29,566 nt of DNA from CAYSPT01 sp964432985 (GTDB lineage Bacteria; Muiribacteriota; CAYSPT01), in NCBI GenBank assembly GCA_964432985.1, contig CAYSPT010000061.1:1-29566 (forward strand). The letters run 5' to 3'. Under the pieces are notes generated by a model. It was not told the DNA's origin. It did not search any database and saw only the letters and a list, made by a program, of their open reading frames with translations. Positions within the stretch are counted from its first letter, which is position 1; the number at the start of each line of letters is the position of its first letter. A program made the position numbers and the translations under genes. Below are positions 17,001-23,963 of the stretch, piece by piece.

Positions 17001-18133
17001 TCGTGCACCGGGCAGATGTTGGGGTGCTCCAGTTGCCCCTGGACCTGGGCTTCCTCCACAAACCGTTCCAGGAAATCGGTCGTGACCGAGCGCTGGTTGC
17101 TGATCATTTTCATGGCCACCTGGCGGCGGATGTCCGTGTCGGTTGCGTTGAGTACCACCCCCATGCCGCCGCGCCCCACCTCGTTGACGATGAGGTACTT
17201 GTTCTCCGGGATCGCCAGGCGTCTGCGCCGGCCGGTGGCCGGTTCCACGCCGGGCACCTGGGCGGCTTTTGAGGTGATCGGTTCGGCCAGGTCGACACCG
17301 GGAGCAACACCACGCTCCGAGTAGAGCGAGTGCACCACCGACTGGTTCACGCGGGAGGGGACCGCCTCACCGTGATCGTCTGCCGGCTGCGGCGTGAGCT
17401 CGATCAACGACCCGTCATCGATGGCAATGAATGATTCAGTGGTTCCTGCGCCTCCGGCAGGCCTGAAAGCTCCTGTTTCTTCCCGGGCCGCGCCCAATTT
17501 CTCCATGATGGCGGAGGCCTTCCCATTACCTGCAGCTTCCAGGATCTTAAGGAAGGATACCGCCCGGGCGGCGACGTTCGGGGCTTCGTCGTCGACCAGG
17601 CCGGCCAGCAGCTCCACCGCCCCGTCTGTGGTCACCTTCAGGCAGGCGAAGGCGGCGGCAGCACGGAAGCGCGCGTCCCGGTTTTCGGCCAGGGATTCAA
17701 GGGCGGAGCCGGCTTCAACGGGGTAGCTGTCTTTCAGAGCGATGACTGCGTTGGCCCGTACCCGGTGATTACGGTCGTCCAGGAAGGGCAGCAGCGTTTC
17801 CAGGTCCTCTTCTTCCCCGAGTAGACCGATCGCCTCAACGGCGTTGGCCCGAGTGCGGTGATCGCTGTTAGTCAGAAACGGTCTGACTACTGGCAGGTCA
17901 TTCACTGTACCGAGTTCGCCGATAGCCCGCACCAGCGCAGCCCTGACATAGATGTCGGACTCATCTGCCAGAGCGCCCTTCAGTTCTGACAGGGCTTCTC
18001 TGCTCCCGGCGAGAACGATCCTTTCCACCGCCGCCAGACGGTGGCGGAAGTCCTCTGCATGTAACGAAACTATCGAATTGTTGCCCGGTGTCGCCATTAT
18101 CGAATCCTTGTTCCCGGGCAAATAGTACTGCAT
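14030..18133 (-). CDS. Transmembrane Ser/Thr protein kinase with N-terminal HEAT repeats and C-terminal 14x WD40
   Basis: This is a giant signalling protein of about 1,367 residues. Positions below count from the in-frame GTG at 18145. Residues 33-205 form about five HEAT/PBS-lyase-like repeats. A low-complexity linker follows, then a Hanks-type kinase (about 315-608) with P-loop GRGGMG (324-329), VAMK Lys346, HRDLKPDN (Asp448), DWG in place of DFG (466-468), a Thr-rich activation loop and GTPAYMPPEQA. A single TM (633-652) and a charged helix (655-700) precede WD40 repeats filling about 735-1371. I count 14 units around FSPDGR...LASG...D.TVKLWD, enough for two seven-bladed propellers. Basic residues before the TM place the kinase inside and the propellers outside. 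ATG 18133 has GAGG 6 nt upstream; ATG 18097 (AAGGA, 7 nt) is an equally good start. It is probably co-transcribed with the VIT-VWA-PDZ gene 95 bp upstream. Confidence 0.92.
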   Translation of the reverse strand: MQYYLPGNKDSIMATPGNNSIVSLHAEDFRHRLAAVERIVLAGSREALSELKGALADESDIYVRAALVRAIGELGTVNDLPVVRPFLTNSDHRTRANAVEAIGLLGEEEDLETLLPFLDDRNHRVRANAVIALKDSYPVEAGSALESLAENRDARFRAAAAFACLKVTTDGAVELLAGLVDDEAPNVAARAVSFLKILEAAGNGKASAIMEKLGAAREETGAFRPAGGAGTTESFIAIDDGSLIELTPQPADDHGEAVPSRVNQSVVHSLYSERGVAPGVDLAEPITSKAAQVPGVEPATGRRRRLAIPENKYLIVNEVGRGGMGVVLNATDTDIRRQVAMKMISNQRSVTTDFLERFVEEAQVQGQLEHPNICPVHELGMDREGRVYFTMKMVRGSSLADLVMSAREEVADRGLHRHPEILTIFLKICDGIAFAHSRGVIHRDLKPDNIMVGDYGEVYVMDWGLARIVGREDDRRDGLVVTDRTNSGDTMKTMAGAVIGTPAYMPPEQARGIVEEMDERSDIYSLGALLYELLTLEQPFTGTNPWEIIDRVRAEPPLPPSRRATGRLIPPELDAVVMKCLEKDKGQRYPGVKELRQDIELYLSGRPIVALEYNPWQLFAKWVGRNRVLSAASLVVILILAVSFAVSYIRISASEREARMELIRNRMRQAELEMETRNHVKAVYHYEQIIDEIQDNPGLYSDVDFAYMDLHLWKAWNCHGGFRKNTFTSPSHETYVKSVVFSPDGRLLASTGMSHQGGLKNTIFLWDVKTRALLGGLYGHRKNINCLAFSPAGTQLGSVSQDKTVRIWNTEQMNEIAVLTGHDFAINNLVFDSTGATMATGDEKGHVKLWTKDETLSWIESETFRVPKTPWIPQGVKALAFSPDDRLLAVGCKDRTVRLWNMAEKKIIATLSGHENDVSSVVFNSDGTLLASGSRDCCIKLWKRTGDSQQFTETTTIREHGENVQALSFSPDGRLLASASWDETVRLWDVETGSAVALLTGHRGMVHTLDFSPDGRILASAGGDKVFRFWDMTARGGLVTMSMSTGKKLLSGMVTAVDFSPDDRILASAYEDAVVTLWDPDTGVETGMLAGHTNRIAALRFSPDGRWLASGGLDGLICLWDVDQQSLDATFGEDMFLKVLASLGQDTKTNEVHALTFSPEGTILASGHEDRTIKLWNLETKQLVDTFEGHEFLLQSLDFSPDGRLLAAGDKGHKLYLWNMLDKNLLAIDQAHQAPIKSLSFSPDGTLLATAGWDNTLKLWKMEGDRAVCLAVMGLSGATGTYNKNAHKGNVNTVVFSPDGRILASGAGDRTVKLWDVRTRKHIITFSEHDGEVTALSFSPDGTMLVSGSKDETVKLWKFDGALKSGQ

Positions 18134-18228
18134 TTCCATCCTCACTGCAACGGCGAGGTGATGACACGCAGGTTCGCCAGTAACTCAGGAGCCAACCATC
18201 AATAACAGGATCTACCGGTCGATCCGGC

Positions 18229-20955
18229 TCAATACCAGGTGCCGGACGAAATCGTATCCGGCTGCTCTGTCACCGTCAGCGGACGGGCCTGCCGGAAGCC
18301 GTTGTGGATGACTATCACCAGGAACCGGGCACCGGAAGAAACATCCTTCAACATCTCCGGCAGGTCCGCCGGTTTGCTGATGACGGTTTTCTGCCCGTCG
18401 GGACCGGTGATGCTGGTGATGATGTCGCCTGGTTCAATACCGGCGTCGTCAGCCGGGCCACCGGAGGCCACACCGGTAATCAGGAGCCCTTCGTTGGCAG
18501 CCAGACCGTGACGGGCACGTGTCCCGGTGTCCACTTCGCTAACTTTTATCCCGAACCACGAGCCTTTTTCCAGCTTGAAGGTCTTGCGGCGACGGGTGCG
18601 GTAGCTGTAAATCTCCAGCTTGTCCGGCTTGATCCCCATAACCTTGAAGGCGCCTCTGAGGTCGAAGTTCTCGGTGACTTCAAAGGTCTTTTTCTCAAAC
18701 TCGATGGTAGCCGACGGCTTCCCGTTCTTCTTAGTGTAACCGAGGTACTTCACTTCGATTTCCGGGACGACCGGCTCGGGGACCGGCTTGCGGATACGGC
18801 GAGGCTCGCGTGGAGCAGATTCCGTAAGAGACTTGATCCTGGGAGAGAGAGACATTTGGGCCATACCGGTAGGTGCTCCTAAAGAAGCGCCAAACCCATA
18901 CTCATCGTCCTCTTCGCCAAAAACGCCATCGTGGCTCACATGCTCGGGCATCTCCACCGGCACCATCACCTTTATGGGGTTGCCGTCGGGATCGGTGCGG
19001 ACCTTCTCTTCCACCGCCACGAAGGAGGTGTACTTGGACATGAGCTTGAACTCCAGGCACAGGTCGGTTACCTGCTCCACCGTTTCTTCCCGCTCGCCGT
19101 GGTGCATGCTTGACATCAGGTCCTTGACCCTGGTCCGGGCCCAGATAGAGGCCAGGGAAGCGTTCTGCTCCTCCGAGGCCGGCAGGTCTACCGGTATCTT
19201 CAGCCCGTAGTTCTTGCCGGCAATACGGCCGGAGACGGTAACGGTGCCGAAGCCGGAGCGCCCGTAGCGGCCGAACAGAAACACGGGATGCGAAGAGAAC
19301 ATGTCCGGGATCTTGCGGGGATAGATATCGTCCACGTCCAGGCCGTCCCAGTCCACCGCGATGTCTACGAAGTAGGGGTTGCGGATCCGCTCGTAGAACT
19401 TTGACACCGCTTTCACGGGCTCTTCATCCGGCCTTACGAACTCCGACAGTCCACGTCCCTCTTCGGCCATCCGCTCCAGCAGGTAGCGGTTGACGGAGCT
19501 CCCCACCCCGAAACTGAACAGCCGGGCGGAACCTATCTTATCCCGAAGCGCCGCAAAGATCTGGTTCTCATTGCCGATGTACCCGTCGGTGAGAAAACAG
19601 ACGATGCGCAGCCGTTTGGGATCCTCCGGGAAATCCAGGGCGGCTTTGATCCCCTCGATCATCATGGTCCCCCCGGTACCGTGCAGAGTGTTTATGTAGT
19701 TGAGTCCCTTTTTGATGTTCTCCGGCGTGTTCTTGAGCGGCAGCCGGGCCAACCCCGACGCGTGCTCAGAGAAACGGATGATCTGGAAGGTATCGTCAGG
19801 ATTAATTTCCCGCAGCGTGTGCCGCACCAGCTCCTTGGACTGCTCCATGGGCGCTCCGCTCATTGAACCGGAGCAGTCCAGCACGAAGATCATCTCCTTG
19901 GGGGTGATCTCGGCGCCCCTGATATCGGCTTTCGGCTGCACCATCATCATGAAGAAACCGCCCTGCTTGCCCCGGTGGGTCAGGACTGCCGCTTCGGGCT
20001 TTTCTCCCGTGACCCGGTACTTGAGGATGAAGTCCTTGTTGGGAATACGGTCCTGGCGTTGCAGCTGGATTGCTGCCCGTGTGCTGCCCACGCTGTAGCT
20101 TCCGGGGATGAAGTCGAACCGGTGTGATGCAGACTCGATATCCCTGATGGGGACGCCGGCGTTGAGATCGACGGTGACATTGATGTCGTGCCCGGATCGC
20201 TCCTTTTTCCGAAGATACTGCACCTCGGTGGTCTGTCCCGACTCCCCGGCGTCGCCGCGCTGTACCGCCCCAATCCCACCGGTTGAACCCGGCGGGTTGA
20301 AACGTGGTCCCACCACCATGGGAAACACGTAGGTGTACCAGCCGTCATCGTACTTCAGCACGTCCACGTAGCTGATCTCGATGAGGATGGTGTCACCAGG
20401 CAGGATGTTGCCCACCGTCTGGGTGAAGATGTTGGGACGCTCCTGCTCCAGCAGGCTGGCGGTTTTGCCGGCGGCAATGGCCTGCTCGTAGATCTGCCGG
20501 GCTTCTTCCCGCTTCTTGATAACGCCCTTTATGGTGCGCTCACCGATCTTCATGGTCATGTCGAACACCGCTCCGTCCTCCGGAAGGGGGAAGACGTAGA
20601 CGGCTTCGATGGTCTCGTCGAAGGGATTCTCGAAGGTCTGGGTCACTGTGACCCGGCTGATGAACCCGGAGATCTCGGTATCCACATCGGTGTGCTTGAG
20701 AGGGAATACCAGGATGGATTCTTCTTTTTCCACCGGTTCCTTCCCTTTGGCGATGACCTGGAGCGTGCCCTGCCCCACGGTATCTTCGTTTTTGGATGAT
20801 TTGGCGTCGTTGTCGAAGTCGCCATAGTCGGAGAAATCACCGAAAGGTGCAGCGCTGCGAGCATCAGCAGCGCCGAGAACTCCGCTAAAAAGAACGGCGA
20901 AAAAAGCGATCATGCAACAGAACAACTGGACATATGTAGTACGGGTAGAATACAT
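18229..20955 (-). CDS. Exported VIT-VWA protein with C-terminal PDZ domain
   Basis: This is a secreted or periplasmic protein of about 908 residues. ATG 20955 is chosen (GAGGGG 6 nt upstream, signal peptide immediately after) over the longer frame to 21036. A signal peptide covers residues 1-32. A VIT domain follows at about 77-215 (VTVTQTFENPF, YVFPLPEDGAVFDM, PGDTILIEISY). The VWA domain begins about 354 with an intact MIDAS DCSGS (360-364) and a later FLTDGYIGNE. The segment LMSKYTSFVAVEE is typical for the end of bacterial VIT-VWA proteins. A PDZ domain occupies about 815-895 (GLLITGVASGGPADDAGIEPGDIITSI). VIT-VWA proteins resemble inter-alpha-trypsin inhibitor heavy chains and bind metal and protein partners; no protease triad is seen. 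It heads the operon with the giant kinase. Confidence 0.9.
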   Translation of the reverse strand: MYSTRTTYVQLFCCMIAFFAVLFSGVLGAADARSAAPFGDFSDYGDFDNDAKSSKNEDTVGQGTLQVIAKGKEPVEKEESILVFPLKHTDVDTEISGFISRVTVTQTFENPFDETIEAVYVFPLPEDGAVFDMTMKIGERTIKGVIKKREEARQIYEQAIAAGKTASLLEQERPNIFTQTVGNILPGDTILIEISYVDVLKYDDGWYTYVFPMVVGPRFNPPGSTGGIGAVQRGDAGESGQTTEVQYLRKKERSGHDINVTVDLNAGVPIRDIESASHRFDFIPGSYSVGSTRAAIQLQRQDRIPNKDFILKYRVTGEKPEAAVLTHRGKQGGFFMMMVQPKADIRGAEITPKEMIFVLDCSGSMSGAPMEQSKELVRHTLREINPDDTFQIIRFSEHASGLARLPLKNTPENIKKGLNYINTLHGTGGTMMIEGIKAALDFPEDPKRLRIVCFLTDGYIGNENQIFAALRDKIGSARLFSFGVGSSVNRYLLERMAEEGRGLSEFVRPDEEPVKAVSKFYERIRNPYFVDIAVDWDGLDVDDIYPRKIPDMFSSHPVFLFGRYGRSGFGTVTVSGRIAGKNYGLKIPVDLPASEEQNASLASIWARTRVKDLMSSMHHGEREETVEQVTDLCLEFKLMSKYTSFVAVEEKVRTDPDGNPIKVMVPVEMPEHVSHDGVFGEEDDEYGFGASLGAPTGMAQMSLSPRIKSLTESAPREPRRIRKPVPEPVVPEIEVKYLGYTKKNGKPSATIEFEKKTFEVTENFDLRGAFKVMGIKPDKLEIYSYRTRRRKTFKLEKGSWFGIKVSEVDTGTRARHGLAANEGLLITGVASGGPADDAGIEPGDIITSITGPDGQKTVISKPADLPEMLKDVSSGARFLVIVIHNGFRQARPLTVTEQPDTISSGTWY

Positions 20956-21167
20956 GTGGGTCCCCTCTTCCCTGGTGAGTGGTAGTGTGGCTCGCGCGCT
21001 GCCCGCCACTCGTTTTTTTTCTCCCGAGTGATTCATGAATGCCTCGGGAATTTTTCGTTCACCTTCACATACGGACCAGACGCCGGGAAGTTTAATCCGG
21101 AAAATTTAACCGGGCGGCAAGTGCTGCGGACCGGTCGGGTGAAAACTGATTTGTAGCGCCAACCGGT

Positions 21168-21179
21168 GACATATATGTC
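21168..21179. promoter_or_regulatory. Perfect 12-bp palindrome, operator candidate
   Basis: GACATATATGTC is a perfect palindrome in the divergent intergenic region, about 210 bp upstream of the VIT-VWA-PDZ start. A dimeric regulator could bind it. A site of this length can arise by chance, so support is weak. Confidence 0.3.
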
Positions 21180-21213
21180 TCTCTGAAGGTTGTAGCAATA
21201 AAAACAACAACCA

Positions 21214-21309
21214 GCGTACGTTGGGTTTAGGCGTACGTTGGGTTTAGGCGTACGCTGAGTTTAAGCGCACGTTGGGTTTAAGCGCACGCTGGGTTTAAGC
21301 GCACGCTGG
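21214..21309 (+). repeat. 17-bp tandem repeat, about 5.6 units
   Basis: Units of 17 bp start at 21214, 21231, 21248, 21265 and 21282, with a partial sixth at 21299-21309. The consensus is GCGYACGYTGGGTTTAR. Units 1 and 2 are identical; later units carry a shared T-to-C change (GCGCACG) and TTTAA ends, so the array shows internal duplication history. It lies upstream of the promoter at 21366, not inside a reading frame. Confidence 0.9.
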
Positions 21310-21336
21310 CGCGTATATATGGTCGTTTGTGGAGTT

Positions 21337-21372
21337 GTACCAGATTTGGTACGATTGTCTCAAATTTGATAC
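21337..21372 (+). promoter_or_regulatory. Tandem palindromic operator-like sites, 20-bp period
   Basis: GTACCAGATTTGGTAC (21337-21352) and GTCTCAAATTTGATAC (21357-21372) match at 12 of 16 positions and start exactly 20 bp apart, close to two helical turns. The first has perfect 6-bp arms (GTACCA/TGGTAC); the second contains the perfect palindrome TCAAATTTGA. The second overlaps the -35 element at 21366. This is the layout expected of cooperative repressor or activator sites; the regulator is unknown. Confidence 0.5.
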
Positions 21373-21394
21373 AACCCCTGAACAGGCCTATATA
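21366..21394 (+). promoter_or_regulatory. Sigma70-type promoter upstream of the transglutaminase/TPR gene
   Basis: TTGATA (21366-21371), a 17-nt spacer and TATATA (21389-21394) form a good promoter, with transcription expected to start near 21401. The -35 overlaps the second operator-like palindrome. The message would carry a 5' leader of about 170 nt before the gene at 21573. Confidence 0.5.
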
Positions 21395-21421
21395 ACGTTC
21401 CCAAAATAAGGAGGATGCGAG

Positions 21422-21505
21422 GTGCCTGAAGCAACCGCTCCTCATGACCTGCTGGGGGCATCATACGGTCAAATTGACCGGGCAGCCGGTACAGTACTAT
21501 ACTGA
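21422..21505 (+). CDS. Possible 27-residue leader peptide
   Basis: A GTG-started frame of 27 codons ending in TGA is preceded by a perfect AAGGAGG (21408-21414) with 7-nt spacing. This is the strongest ribosome-binding site in the region and lies about 7 nt after the predicted transcription start. The peptide (begins MPEATAPHDLLGAS) matches no family I recognise. It has no run of one amino acid that would indicate classical attenuation. It could be a translated leader or a chance frame. Confidence 0.3.
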   Translation: MPEATAPHDLLGASYGQIDRAAGTVLY

Positions 21506-21572
21506 CATCGCACCGACCGTCACCGGCAAATGAGTATAGCTGATTAATGGATAAAGGTGATTTCAGGTAACC

Positions 21573-22631
21573 ATGATCAAGCGACGTGTTTCAGTAATCC
21601 TGTGCTGCCTGCTTATCGTGTGCTTTCTGATGTGCCGACACCGCAGAGCGACACTGGAACAGAGACAACGAGAAGAGCAAACAGTCCGCCTTTCCCTCTC
21701 TGCCGAAGATTATTTCGCGTTACCGGCCAGCCGGTTCAGTATCGCCGAAGGGGCCCTGGTAATCGCCCGTAAGACATATCCAAAAGTCGATATAGAGCAG
21801 TACCTCGGTTGCATCCGGTCCATGGCTGATGAAGTGCGTCAAACGCTGCGCAGCGGAATGAAACCGCCGGAGATTATCGCCGCCCTGGCAGAATACCTGT
21901 TCAAGAAGAAGGGCTTCAAGTTCAAGCCCACAAACATATCATCGTTCAACATGGTGCTCAGCAGAAAAACGGGAGACTGCATGGGCTTGGCCGTGCTGTA
22001 CCTGGCGCTGGCAGAAGAACTTGGGCTTCCGATTACCGGGATGAGTGCTCCCAATCACGTGTACCTGATGTACAGATCCGGGGGAAGAAGATTCAACATA
22101 GACCAATGCCGGGAAGGTGTGATAGCTCCCGACGAGTTTTTCATACAGGGATACCGCATTCCGCCGGAGACAATTAAGCGGGGAGTGTACATGCAGCCTC
22201 TCAGAAAAAAACAAATCCTTGCCCGGCTGATTATCGAGCAGGCAAGTTACCTGTGTGTCCGCAAGTTTTCATTGGAAGCTATTAAAGAGTACGACCTGGC
22301 CATAACTATGGATGAGAACATGCCGGAAGCATTTGAAGGGCGGGCCGCTCAATACCTTTACCTCAAGGATTATCCGAGAGTGATACAGGACTGCAGCAAA
22401 GCCCTGGCTCTGCACCCGTACTACGCGGATGCCTGGTACCAGCGGGGCCTGGCATATCATTGGCTGAGAAAAACACGCAGAGCAATCAGGGATTATACCC
22501 GGGTTATCGAGCTCGACCCGCAAAAAGCCACTGCCTTCAAAAACCGGGGAAAGTGTTACATAAGGCTTGGAGAACCGGACCTGGCGGAGAATGATTTTGC
22601 CGAGGCAAAACGCCTGAAATCCGGTGACTGA
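21573..22631 (+). CDS. Exported transglutaminase-like (SirB1-type) protein with TPR repeats
   Basis: This 352-residue protein has an N-terminal hydrophobic export signal (residues 5-20, Cys-rich, not a clear lipobox). It is followed by a transglutaminase-like core of the SirB1/Transglut_core2 type. The papain-fold triad residues are visible: Cys136 in KTGDCMGLA, His162 in APNHVYLMY and Asp177 in FNID. About three TPR units fill residues 225-350 (AFEGRAAQYLYLKDYPRVIQDCSKAL and similar). The start ATG 21573 has AGGT 5 nt upstream. Proteins of this type may act as proteases or as inactive scaffolds; the intact triad favours catalysis, but the substrate is unknown. It is followed closely by the M19 peptidase. 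Confidence 0.8.
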   Translation: MIKRRVSVILCCLLIVCFLMCRHRRATLEQRQREEQTVRLSLSAEDYFALPASRFSIAEGALVIARKTYPKVDIEQYLGCIRSMADEVRQTLRSGMKPPEIIAALAEYLFKKKGFKFKPTNISSFNMVLSRKTGDCMGLAVLYLALAEELGLPITGMSAPNHVYLMYRSGGRRFNIDQCREGVIAPDEFFIQGYRIPPETIKRGVYMQPLRKKQILARLIIEQASYLCVRKFSLEAIKEYDLAITMDENMPEAFEGRAAQYLYLKDYPRVIQDCSKALALHPYYADAWYQRGLAYHWLRKTRRAIRDYTRVIELDPQKATAFKNRGKCYIRLGEPDLAENDFAEAKRLKSGD

Positions 22632-22696
22632 GATAGAAAAGGGAACAGGATGCGTGGGAGAAATTGAAATCACTTATGAGCGAGGAGGCAGCAACC

Positions 22697-23788
22697 ATGA
22701 AAAACATACCCATTTTCGACGGGCACAACGACACCCTGGGGTGGCTGATTGAAAAGACCCGGGGCAATCCCGTGGAGCGATTTTTTGACAGCAAGGGAAA
22801 AGGGCACCTGGACCTGGTCAGGGCTAAAAAAGGCGGCCTGGCCGGCGGCATGTGCGCCGTGTTTGTGCCATCGCCGGAACAGAAGAAGAAACCTGCCGGA
22901 ACACCGCCGGAACAGACAACCGCCGCCACTTCACCGGACGGTAAAGAAGTCAAGACCATCTACCCCACTTCACCGCCCATCGGTTATCCACGGGCGTTGC
23001 GAAAGACCATCCCCCAGGCGGTCAACCTCTTTGACATCGAGGAGTGTTCGGAGGGGCGCGTCAAGGTGGTGCGCAACGCCGACGAGCTGGTGCACTGCCT
23101 TTATACCGGGATTTTTGCCGCCGTGCTGCATTTCGAGGGTGCCGAAGCCATCGATCAACACCTGCACGCCCTGCGGCTGTTTTACCAGGCAGGGCTCAGG
23201 TCCATCGGGATCGTCTGGAGCCGGCCCAATGCCTTCGGGCACGGGGTATCGTTCAAGTTCAACCACTCCCCCGACACCGGCCCCGGTCTGACCGAAGCCG
23301 GGTTCCGGCTGGTCAAGGAGTGTAACCGGCTGGGGATCATGCTGGACCTTTCCCACATCACCGAGCGGGGGTTCTGGGACGTGGCCGAAACCAGCACCGC
23401 CCCCCTGGTGGCCACCCACTCAAACGTCCACGCCATATGCCCCTGCTCCCGCAACCTGACCAACATGCAGCTGGACACCATCAAGCAATCCGGTGGTATG
23501 GCCGGGATCAACTTCTGTACCGCTTTTCTGAGACCGGACGGCCGGGACCGTCAGGACACGCCGCTCAGTGACATGGTGCGACACATCGATTATATCGCGG
23601 AGCACTTCGGTATCGACTATGTGGGATTCGGCTCCGACTTCAACGGCGCCCTGGTGCCCAAACGCCTGGGCGATGCCGCCGGGATGCCGAAGCTCATCCG
23701 GGCGCTTCACCGCGCTGGTTACGACCACGAAGCCCTGGAGAAAATCTGCTGGAAGAACTGGGTCCGTGTGCTCAGCCACACCTGGTAG
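22697..23788 (+). CDS. Membrane dipeptidase-type metallopeptidase (family M19)
   Basis: This is a 363-residue renal-dipeptidase-like amidohydrolase that would cleave dipeptides, including D-amino-acid-containing ones in some relatives. ATG 22697 is chosen over the frame start at 22664 because AGGAGG (22683-22688) sits 8 nt upstream and because the protein begins at the conserved PIFDGHNDTL. The binuclear zinc ligands are all present: His10 and Asp12, bridging Glu147 (HFEGAE), His220 (DLSHITERGFW) and His241 (ATHSNVHA). Asp314 (GSDFNG) is the catalytic-site Asp. A Lys/Pro/Glu-rich insertion lies near residues 60-90. There is no signal peptide, so it is probably cytoplasmic. It could process peptides imported by the Opp-type permeases downstream. 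Confidence 0.92.
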   Translation: MKNIPIFDGHNDTLGWLIEKTRGNPVERFFDSKGKGHLDLVRAKKGGLAGGMCAVFVPSPEQKKKPAGTPPEQTTAATSPDGKEVKTIYPTSPPIGYPRALRKTIPQAVNLFDIEECSEGRVKVVRNADELVHCLYTGIFAAVLHFEGAEAIDQHLHALRLFYQAGLRSIGIVWSRPNAFGHGVSFKFNHSPDTGPGLTEAGFRLVKECNRLGIMLDLSHITERGFWDVAETSTAPLVATHSNVHAICPCSRNLTNMQLDTIKQSGGMAGINFCTAFLRPDGRDRQDTPLSDMVRHIDYIAEHFGIDYVGFGSDFNGALVPKRLGDAAGMPKLIRALHRAGYDHEALEKICWKNWVRVLSHTW

Positions 23789-23794
23789 ACTGCC

Positions 23795-23815
23795 ACCCGG
23801 TCAGCCACACCGGGT
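23795..23815 (+). terminator. Hairpin after the M19 peptidase gene
   Basis: ACCCGGT and ACCGGGT form a perfect 7-bp stem with a 7-nt loop, beginning 6 bp after the stop. No T tract follows directly, so it is only a weak terminator candidate. The rest of the 175-bp gap before the ketoacyl synthase gene is AT-rich, with TTGACG at 23834 but no well-spaced -10. Confidence 0.35.
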
Positions 23816-23963
23816 ATGGTAAATTCTCAACATTTGACGTAGCGAAATTATAAATTTTATTCCTGTATTATTTTTTCACTTGGTTTATCTGGAAATAGTG
23901 TAGAATTGAATACCCGCCCCTGCAGGCGGAGCTGAAACAAGATATTTTCCGGGAGGTAATTAC

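Larger units (their letters stand above)
20956..21572. other. 617-bp divergent intergenic regulatory region
   Basis: This gap separates the minus-strand VIT-VWA-PDZ gene from the plus-strand transglutaminase-like gene. It holds a 12-bp palindrome (21168-21179), a 17-bp tandem repeat (21214-21309), two operator-like palindromes 20 bp apart (21337-21372), a promoter (21366-21394) and a possible 27-codon leader ORF (21422-21505). I see no conserved protein and no recognised riboswitch or ncRNA in it. No convincing promoter for the minus-strand gene was found. Confidence 0.8.
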
